From Phymorhynchus buccinoides (Eukaryota > Mollusca > Gastropoda > Neogastropoda > Raphitomidae), in assembly GCA_017654935.2 (NCBI GenBank), contig CM065710.1, positions 29,178,197 through 29,242,196 of the forward strand: a DNA stretch of 64,000 nucleotides, written 5' to 3'. Shown here piece by piece: positions 56,457 through 64,000 of this stretch (its first letter is position 1; each line of letters opens with the position of its first letter). Under the pieces are notes generated by a model. That model was not told the origin of the DNA. It saw only the letters and a program-made list of their open reading frames with translations, and did no database searches. Position numbers and translations under genes: made by a program.

Positions 56457-57805
56457 TTAATTAAGCCATAATAGGTGAAAAAACAAAAACTAAGGGTGTT
56501 GAAGAAAATGGGCGTATTTAATACCTGTAGTGTTATCGACCTGTCAGTATGGAGGACCCCCATTCCTAATTCACACTGACACTCCCTCCATATGTCTAGA
56601 CATCATCAAATCAAACGCATCCCGTTCTCAAAAAAATTCAAACGCACATGATTCATAAATTACTATTTTTTAAAATTGAATATGTACCACTGTATTTTAA
56701 AGGCTGTTTTACTTTTAGTTGCCCTGGTGCTTTGCCCGTCAAAGGTTTAAGAATAAACCAAAATATACCGATGTACAAGTAGTGCAAAGAGGCCTGCCAG
56801 CCGTGAGATATAAAACAATATCCAGAGATATCATTTGCATATATTAACCCATAGGCTTAGTGTAAACGTGCGTGAGAAAAGGTGTAAGAATATACCGTTG
56901 CTATTAGAAACTTGACGTCACAGTTATATATCTCACGGCTTGTTTACTTGCACGCGACTATCTGCAGTACTCAAACCATATTTTCTTTATTTGCATCAAG
57001 TGATGTTTAGTAAAACAAAAAGCCCAAACATACTCCTAACCCTGTGCCTTAACCCGATAAATGCAAAAGGTTGTTTATGATGAACATTTTACATTGACAT
57101 TTTTTTGTGTGAATAGTAACTTTTAGTGAAATTGCAAATGATAAAAATAGCGGCCAGCAACCTTAACTCAAGGTAGTGTCACTGCAAATAGCGTCTTCTG
57201 AGCAGGACACCAAAAAACGTCATCTTAGTGAACTTATGCAATCACTATTATTACATCATCATTGAAAGTTTGTCATTGGCGAAATGACAATAACTATGGC
57301 CTGTGATTGCAGTGTAAAACGAATATGTCATTGTAAAGGCTATTTTTTTAGACAGCAAATTCCAGTAGGTTCATGTTTCGATTAATAATCAGTTTCCTTT
57401 CATAATGTATCAATGAGCTCATAGCTCACGACTTTCTAACTTGGAGAACTATATTATTAGTGGATGAGTGGGATTTTCTTACTACGGTGAGGTGGTTAGT
57501 ATTATTTTAGATCTGCATGCATGGCCGTCTCGCTTCTTCGTTGCGTGCTTGATTATCACCTGAAAGTGGTAAAATATCGGTATATATCCGTTATTAGGAT
57601 TTGCGAGTGTGATATTGCTTTTATCCTATCTCTCGTGGCTTGCTGTTTATCACACTCGACAACAAGCCACGAGAGATAGGATAAAAGCAATATCACACTC
57701 ACAAATCCCAATAACTGATAATAATTATCGTGATTTTATCAGTGTTTTTGTTTGTTTTTTATATTGATATTTTTGTTTTTATAAAATGTATGAAAAAAAT
57801 AAATA
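56457..57805. other. AT-rich interval with a strong hairpin
   Basis: CCAGCCGTGAGATATAAAAC (56798) and TATATATCTCACGGCTTG (56924) are inverted. A near-perfect palindrome occupies 57575-57730: GCGAGTGTGATATTGCTTTT then ATCCTATCTCTCGTGGCTTG pairs with the inverse from 57663, loop about 20 bp. It may be a hairpin MITE. No gene was seen. Confidence 0.75.
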
Positions 57806-58187
57806 CTCTGGAACCTCCCTTTTTAACTTAAGACCCCGAAGAATCATCCAAAATAAGGTCTTGAGAGGGAGAGGGAGTTGCCCAAGGGAGGTAATTTTAA
57901 TGTTTTCACAACGAAGGGCAATGTCTCGGAGAAGTAGGTCTTAAGTGGGAGGGAGTCTTATAGGAATGAAAATCTGATTAACATCCTCCGGTCTGGAACG
58001 GACACATATGGGACACTAGTAGATATAAAGATGGTGGGAACAATCCTGGAGGCAATGCCCGGAGGCAGTGCAACACCAGGAAAGTCCCGAATTAGTAACA
58101 ATACATATGTATCTTAAAGATAATCTAAGTATTAGTTTTATAAGTGGGGGGTCGGGGGGGGGGTTTTATAAGGGAGGTTCCACTGTA
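57806..58187 (+). mobile_element. pogo-like family T, copy 4, carrying a SINE insertion
   Basis: TGGAACCTCCC at the left and GGGAGGTTCCACTG plus TA at the right bound it. GGGCAATGTCTCGGAGAAGT is present. 57965-58125 is the 5S-SINE-group core (GGAGGCAATGCCCGGAGGCA), in minus orientation, interrupting the element. Confidence 0.8.
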
Positions 58188-58424
58188 GTAAAACAGATGT
58201 GAAACTTCTTGACCTTTTTTCTAATTTTTTACTTGCGTTAGTACTTACTAGTGAGCATTAAAATGAAGAAAAGATTAAATATTTTAGGGCTCTGAAAATT
58301 AATTAATTAATTATGGTTACAGTAAATTTTAGGGGGGAACAAACAGGTATGCTTCTTTAATGTTGGGAAAACGCAGGATTGGTATTTTTTAAATTTTTTT
58401 ATATTGGGCATATTCTAGTCACAG

Positions 58425-58645
58425 AAACTTATCTCTGTGAAATTCAGGCTGCTCTCCCCCGGAGAGCGTGTCGCTGCAAGTGCAGCGTCTACAATTTTTT
58501 TTTCGGGGGGTGGGGGGCACAGGGTGAGGAGGGGGTGTGGACACACTTGGAAAACCTAGCTATAAATTTGGCCATATCAGGCAGCGGGATTTCTCCCTGC
58601 TCTTACCGACTTTCAACTGCCGTGGGTTTTTTACGTGCCACCTTC
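58425..58645. mobile_element. Tail fragments of SINE families S1 and S2 side by side
   Basis: 58425-58505 holds the S1 3' segment (ATCTCTGTGAAATTCAGGCT, GGAGAGCGTGTCGCTGC). 58548-58640 holds the S2 body in + orientation (TGGCCATATCAGGCAGCGGG, ATTTCTCCCTGCTCTTACCG). Confidence 0.7.
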
Positions 58646-58814
58646 GAGTTTTTACACACACAAATAGCGTCATACAAAGGAGCTTACTGTTGAAAGTCAA
58701 ACTACACTCATTTATGCTTCGATTTCTTCCCTTAGTCTGTGCTCGACAGCCATTTGGGCCTCATTTTTAGCAGGTTGCACTTAAGTCACCAGGCAACGGT
58801 CGCCTGGCTCAAGG

Positions 58815-59935
58815 CTACGTCAGACCGACTGACATAGGCTAGAACACCAAGGCTATGTCAAACTGTTGTTATGCAATGCACTGCTACGCAGGGGATTGTC
58901 TTTAGCCGTGACAAGTTCCTAGCATAACATCATCCATGGTTCGTGGGGACTTGGAAGAGTGCCAAAAAAGGACCTTAAAAGGACCTTTAAAGGACCAGCA
59001 AATTTTTTAAAGGACCTATTTAAACCTTGTTTGTAGTTGTATTTGCAGACGTGGTGGGCGCAGAGCCAGACGCCGACGATTGTGGCTGAGCAGATTTTTT
59101 TTTTTTTTGACTGAGCAGATTCATTTGTTGTTACAGATTCATTTGCTGCTTGCAAAAAAAGTCGGTCACATTGCACCTCGATTCCGCCTTGTGCCTTCTT
59201 TCAGCTTTCTTGTGATTTTCAGTCTTTCACTCTTTGCGTGTTGTTTCAGCACCGACTCTCCCATTGACAAGATGTTTTTTTCACAATATGCACAACGAAC
59301 TGCATGTTTGTTGTCCATCACTTTTCGGACCCAGTCCTTATAAATGTCCTCTCAGCCAACGATCCTGAAAACGAACACTTTCCAGGCATTTTTACACTTT
59401 TTACTTGAAAACAAGCACTGAAGCAGCCGCATGTGCGAAGAATTTCAACATGGCGCATAAGATATCTCGCCGAATCTCGCGCACGTGACCGGATTTACAG
59501 TGACTATTAAAATTAGATCGTCTGCTCGAAAGATACGAAGGCGATCGATTTTTGGCAAATTTTATTTCATTTAATATATTTTTTTGAGTTCATTTCTTAT
59601 GACAAGGTACTTAGTTTTGTTTTTTGGCCCGATGAAAGGATTTAAACTGACCGCACCAATTTTAAAAGGACCTTTGACTGATTTGAAAGGACCTCCTTGC
59701 TGATATAAAGGACTTAACAGGCCTTTTGAAGACCGATCAATTTCACAGCACTTTAAAGCACCTGAAAGGACCCCACGAACCCTGTCATCAGTCTCCCAAA
59801 TCCCCCCGAAGACAAGAGTGTGGCTGCCCACGTGGTGGGGGTAATCCAAAACGGTCACACACGTAATGTTCTCATCCCTAGCTGATGCATTTGTACCATA
59901 GTGTTCACGTGCTTCGACTGTTAGGAAATTCCTTT
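58815..59935 (+). repeat. Dispersed repeat family D, copy 5, split by a hAT-like element
   Basis: 58815-58934 carries GACATAGGCTAGAACACCAA and GGGGATTGTCTTTAGCCGTG. 59785-59935 resumes with GAGTGTGGCTGCCCACGTGG and AAAACGGTCACACACGTAAT. Comparison with 37498-37790 shows nothing else is missing, apart from the 850-bp insertion between. Confidence 0.85.
58935..59784 (-). mobile_element. hAT-like DNA transposon remnant with BED-finger-like coding piece
   Basis: The ends CATGGTTCGTGGGG and CCCCACGAACCCTG are inverted with one mismatch, and TCATC is duplicated on both sides (58930-58934, 59785-59789). On the minus strand an open piece reads MPGKCSFSGS, then in the next frame YKDWVRKVMDNKHAVRCAYC and NILSMGESVLKQHAKSE, the C-x2-C...H layout of zinc-finger N-termini found in some hAT transposase-like proteins. 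A second His is not seen, frames shift at least twice and no DDE catalytic region follows. It is an internally deleted, inactive copy. Sub-terminal (A/T)AAGGACCT motifs are repeated near both ends, as is usual for transposase binding sites. Confidence 0.8.
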
Positions 59936-60095
59936 TTTTTGGGGGGGGGGGAAAATTCTGTCGAGAATTTTTTGTTTACACAAAAGAGATGAGTAAGCAC
60001 ACCAACTGGATGTGGCGTTTTAGTTGGCAGACTTGCGCCTTTCTTTTTCGCAAAGTACCATTTTGTTTTCTGTCTTGATTAGCTATGTTGTAGTA

Positions 60096-60402
60096 CAGTG
60101 GAACCCCCCTAATATAAGACCTCCTATTATAAGACTCCCTCCCACATAAGACCTACTTCTCTTTTCAGACAAGACGAAATAAAATCAGCAACACCGTGTT
60201 AAAAGAGCGATATTTCGAATTTTTATAAAAATCTTTGCCCAGCTAAAACGTTGGCCAACTGAATGTTTGAAGCAACGAATCCTGCTTCTCTGAGACATTT
60301 CCCTTCTTCGTAAGTATCAAAATCACCTCCCTTATAAGACCCCTCCCTTATAAGACCTCATGTTGGATGTTTTTTGAAGGTCTTATAAGGGAGGTTCCAC
60401 TG
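60096..60402 (+). mobile_element. pogo-like family T, copy 5
   Basis: CAGTGGAACCCCCC and GGAGGTTCCACTG are flanked by TA. Relative to copies 1 and 2 it has about 130 extra bp between CCTACTTCTC and TGCTTCTCTGAGACATT, either an insertion or the longer ancestral form. Confidence 0.85.
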
Positions 60403-61700
60403 TACACGTAGTAATTCTTCAAACAAACAAAAAGTGACCCGAAGCGCAGCGATTCCTGGGGTCGAGCGCGCACCATCTTGACTGCGACTCCCAACGAGTT
60501 AACAATCATTAAAAACAACGACAAAACAGCTTCTATACACAGGCAGGATCTGGGGTGAAAGTGAAGGTAGGGGGTGGTGGTGGGGGTGGTGTGGTGTGGG
60601 GGGGGGGGGGGGGAGGTATAGGAGGAGAGGGAGAGGGAAGGGTCACAACACTGATTTACTGTTCCAGGCATCAGAATACTCCAGAGTCCAATCCGCGGGC
60701 GAACAACACTCGCCATGACTCGGGAGTCGACATCGAGTCGGACCCCACAAAACTCTAGTCCGTAGTCGGCATCATTGCGATCATTCGCTACCCGATTTCT
60801 CGCGGAAAAGTTCAAAGTTCTCACATCATCGTAGTCTCCCGCAATCATATCCTCTAAATCGACTCATTTAAAACCCAAATCACAATCACTGTCATCAAAA
60901 CAAACTCTGAAACACTGAAAGTAAGAGTCTAGAGAGCTCTAAACATGGCCGCGATTTTTCGTTTCCGAAGGCGCAGTATGAAAACAAACCATTTAAGAAT
61001 ACTATTTGAGAATAAGATCGCGCTGCCTCATGAAGTACAAACTGCGGCCGGCAGTGCCAAAACCTCGGCCAGTGGCTACTAAAACCGCGGGCCGTTCTGA
61101 TGCCTGTGTTTGTATCAGATTTTTTGGGGGGAGTTAAAAAAAAAATGAACCCAGTTATCAACAAGCTTTGAACAGTGAACCTTTCTCAGTGCTTGGATCC
61201 ACACACAATTCAAACCATAACTACACACACACACACACACGTGCACAAAACTCACGCACAAATATTTTCATCACAGGGGTGTTCCTGGGAAGTTTCAAAA
61301 ATCCTGCAAGGCAGGGGTCCAGGGGCGGCCCAGTTAACAACTTGACTTAATTAAACAAATCCTAAAAAATATAAAGTTCCTGGTAAAGGCATGTCAATAT
61401 TCATCTGTATTCATTTCTTTTATATTGTACGCATGAGAGAGAAACCCGAAGAAAAAAAAAGTTTATAAATAGGAAATTTCGTTGCTTCTAAAATTCTCAT
61501 CATCCGGCAACAGGCAACAATAAAAACAATCCTGTATTTCGGGACATCCTGAAAGCAGGAGCATCCATGTGATTAGTATGGGTGCATGCAGCGAGTCAAA
61601 CTTTAGCCTGAACTTTCTCAACGAAACCCGATGTACAAACATATTGAGAAGCCTTTTCTTCAGGCAGTGGGCTTGCCTGAACCTGCATCAAATTGCCTGA
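60403..61700. other. Intergenic sequence with a remnant related to family L interior
   Basis: 60765-60965 resembles 53750-53940 (TTCTCACATCATCGTA, GACTCATTT, ATCACAATC). A GGTGGGGGTGG-type G-rich run lies at 60568-60625. The 166-codon minus frame here has no recognised domain. Confidence 0.55.
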
Positions 61701-61807
61701 ATTCACCCCTGCATTATGCCAACACAGTTATTTCCCCACCCCCACCCCAAATCCTTCCATCCACACCCCACCCCACCCCACCGTTTTCTCTCTCTTCGAA
61801 AACTTAC

Positions 61808-62502
61808 CACTTCGTCCCTATCCTGCGACATCTCCTGGGGAGTCGCCTCGCCAGCAGAAGGGGGAGGAGGAGCGGGGGGGGTACGTGCGGTGAGCGAGGA
61901 GTGGGCGAAGCGGGTGGGGGCGCGGTTGGGGGCAGGAGCAGCCGCCACAGAACCGGCGGCAGTAGTAGTAGTAGTAGTAGTAGTAGGAGGAGGAGGACGA
62001 GGAGTCGCGGTTCCTGCTGATGCGTTTGACACCACCACCACCTGCCCCCCTTGCCACTTGGACTGCGGTGGCGGTGGCGCCACCGCTGCTACTACTATAA
62101 CCGACGACGACTCCGACGAGCTCCCATGCGCGGACGAGCGCGCGGCAGCCGACGACACGGACGAGCGCGTGGCAGCCGACGACACGGACGAGCGCGTGAC
62201 AGCCGACGACACGGACGAGCTCTCTCGTCGCGGCGCAGCTGACAACACCGACATCGAGAACGTCGACTCTTCATCCGCCATGACGAGCTCCGACATGGAA
62301 AGCGAGCTGGCTTCTTCTTCTCCGAGTCGAGGAGTAGTAGAGGGAGGGAAGGAGGGGGAGGGGCCGGTGGTGGGATGGGGTTGGGGTTGGTCCGCCCCGC
62401 TGCTGGGGGTGCGGGCGTGGTGGGTGGAGGGGGGGTGGTGGGGGTGGAGGGTGGCGGCGGCTGCGGAGGTCGTCAGGGTGCCCTCCCCTGAGGGGTTAAG
62501 GT
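61808..62502 (-). CDS. Internal exon of an unidentified gene, Ser/Ala/Thr/Pro-rich, ~232 codons
   Basis: On the minus strand CCCCCGTTTTCGTTGCAG|ACC is a good acceptor (exon starts 62502), and GACGAAGTG|GTAAGT a good donor (exon ends 61808). The 695-bp exon is open throughout. It starts with the last two bases of a codon and ends in phase 0. The product is low complexity: His/Pro/Thr stretches, an acidic patch (LGEEEASSLSMSELVMADEE), three tandem 30-bp units giving SSVSSAATR-type repeats, a Gln-Ser-Lys-Trp island (PPPPQSKWQGGQVVVV), and a run of Thr from a (TAC)-type microsatellite. It is disordered-looking, without a known domain. No neighbouring exon was found. The opposite strand is also open for 313 codons but lacks matching splice signals. 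High GC and CpG content set it apart from its flanks. Confidence 0.65.
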
Positions 62503-62662
62503 CTGCAACGAAAACGGGGGCAGTTGAAAAAAAGTTTTGTTTTTGTTTTTGCTCCTTTTCTCTCCTTTTTCTGGTTTTTTTCCTTCTTACTTTTTTTTCT
62601 CTCTCCACACTCTCTCTAAACATTTCAGTTTATACTGTTTATTTTATTTTTTCTTAATTAGG

Positions 62663-62665
62663 GGT

Positions 62666-62703
<38 letters not shown>

Positions 62704-62720
62704 GTGTGTGCGTGTGCGTT
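62663..62720. repeat. (GT)n microsatellite
   Basis: A GT tract of about 40 bp with CG variants at its right end. Confidence 0.9.
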
Positions 62721-62850
62721 ATTTTCTCTTTTAACTCACTCAACTCTGGGCGATTTGTGTCCGTTCACAGCCCTTCCAACACTAGTCGGGTTTGCATTCA
62801 CTACATTAACAAAATTATTTTTAAGAGAAAGCCTAATTGCACAATATTAA

Positions 62851-63620
62851 CCCTTTCACCACCAGCCATATTTCAGCAAAAAATTTCCATTAACCCAATG
62901 ACTCCCAACCATTCGAACCAGGAATTGATCCCAGTTCCCGAGAGATGGGAATTAACTCCGAACGTCACACCAAATCTTTTCATTAAAAAAATCACCCAGA
63001 ATAAAGTCTAACTCACATTTCATTTCTGAAAGATGCATATTGAATAGCAATGATGATATTATTATTCCAAAGCTAACACACTGTCACACAACAAACCATG
63101 AATTGGAATAAAAAATCCGTAATGGCGCTCCGAGCATCGCGCCGAGTCAATACTGCGTCACGTCACGTGGAAAGAAGGAAAAAATTTGGGGTCACTTCGA
63201 AAAATCCGTTCAAAAAGACTAGTGGGTGCTTTCCCTTGCTGTAAGAACCAAAAACGGACCACTGAGAGTCAGGAACAGGAAGAACTAACTTAGTATATTG
63301 CATTGTGGGTAGGGAGAAAGTGAAAGTACTAGACCTGGCGTTCAGCGGGCGCAATCGGCGCATACGGGCTGCATGAGTTGACAAAATTTGGTCACATTTG
63401 GCGTCTGTGTCCTAGAGAGGGTTAAACTTACTTGGGTAGAGAAAGAAAATCCTCTGCAATATGGGGGATTCCTCTGTGACATGTATAGCGTAAGGCCTAT
63501 CCCTACCTTCCAAAATAAAGAAAACGGGGTCTTTGGATAACAGACCCTGGTTTGAGGCCTTTTCGTAACATGGGCGTTAAATCATTGTGGTGTTAAAACG
63601 CGACATTGGTGGTGAAAGGG
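62851..63620 (+). mobile_element. piggyBac-like MITE family P, copy 4, split by another TTAA element
   Basis: CCCTTTCACCACC and GGTGGTGAAAGGG lie between TTAA motifs. Comparison with 56226-56456 shows the sequence breaks after TTCCA(TTAA) at 62893 and resumes at ACTTACTTGGGTAGAG at 63426. Confidence 0.85.
62894..63421. mobile_element. piggyBac-like element inserted in family P copy 4
   Basis: The 528-bp insert starts CCC, ends GGG and has TTAA exactly duplicated on both sides (62890-62893, 63422-63425). Its longer terminal repeats are weak. A 73-codon minus frame has no recognised motif. Confidence 0.8.
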
Positions 63621-63624
63621 TTAA

Positions 63625-64000
63625 AAAGATGTGTGGCATTATTTATGATAATAAAAGCTAACGTTGGATAAAGTTCCGAAGCAAGTTTTTTCATTAATGG
63701 CCGATTGACGACGTTTCGCAGAAAAAGCTTGATAAAGAAGATGTAGAGAGGGAGTGGGGGGTAGGGCCTCGCTTTCATTCATTTCCGTCCTAAAAATAGA
63801 CTAGAAGTCATTTCATTGGTTGAATATATTAAGGAACGGTGGAGGAATACTTTTATACCAGTTTGGTTTGCATGGGGTCGCTGTGTTGTGAACTGTGAAT
63901 GTCTAAACACGATGTACGCCAGAGCACACTCTCGTGTTGAACGGTTGTGCAAGGCATAGCGTACTCTCGTGTAGAGAGAGTTAAAGCTATCATGCTAGCT
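63625..64000. other. No recognised feature
   Basis: Unique-looking AT-rich sequence. GCGTACTCTCGTGT-like motifs near 63920-63975 form a small duplication. No gene or element was recognised. Confidence 0.5.

Noticed and set aside
61716..62657. 313-codon plus-strand gene
   Set aside because: It has no matching splice signals or upstream context, and its composition follows from antisense reading of the minus-strand exon.

Overview
The window looks like gene-poor, repeat-dense DNA from an invertebrate animal, most likely a marine mollusc and probably a gastropod. I infer this from three things. The genes use spliceosomal splice sites. A family AA15 lytic polysaccharide monooxygenase exon, an ankyrin-like/SOCS-box gene and CR1/L2-type LINE remnants are present. 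There are also very many SINEs, MITEs, long (GA)n/(CA)n tracts and homopolymer C/G tracts. No bacterial operons, tRNA genes or CRISPR arrays were seen.

Only three stretches look like real host coding DNA, all on the minus strand. (1) At 8458-8688 lies the first coding exon of an AA15 copper monooxygenase, with the mature N-terminal His and a clean GTGAGT donor. (2) At 15464-17554 lies an uninterrupted 696-codon gene with weak ankyrin-like helices, a SOCS-box-like motif and a long acidic tail, preceded by a good 3' splice site. (3) At 61808-62502 lies a GC-rich 695-bp internal exon with good acceptor and donor, encoding a Ser/Ala/Thr/Pro-rich segment of unknown function.

The most unusual structure is at 6409-8457. 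About 22 tandem 91-97 bp units start at the monooxygenase splice donor. Each unit is a copy of the last ~60 bp of that exon plus the first ~30 bp of its intron, so the intron carries about 20 extra copies of its own 5' splice site. Copies nearest the exon resemble it most.

Layout: 1-6.4 kb holds inverted repeats, MITEs and two LINE fragments. 6.4-8.7 kb holds the exon-derived satellite and the AA15 exon. 8.7-15.4 kb holds microsatellites, SINEs and a repeat rich in AAGGTCA. 15.4-17.7 kb is the SOCS-box gene. 18-29 kb holds MITEs, a 5S-rRNA-headed SINE, CA/CT tracts, a 77-bp G run and two tRNA-derived SINE families. 29.3-31.4 kb is a 31/35-bp minisatellite. 31.4-46 kb holds TIR elements with 5-bp, 6-bp or TTAA target duplications, long GA/GT tracts and C66-A28. 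46-60.5 kb holds internally expanded repeats, pogo-like elements and an L2 LINE split by an 813-bp TIR element. 61.7-62.6 kb is the GC-rich exon. 62.8-63.6 kb is one TTAA element nested in another. Nested insertions give a relative age order for several families.
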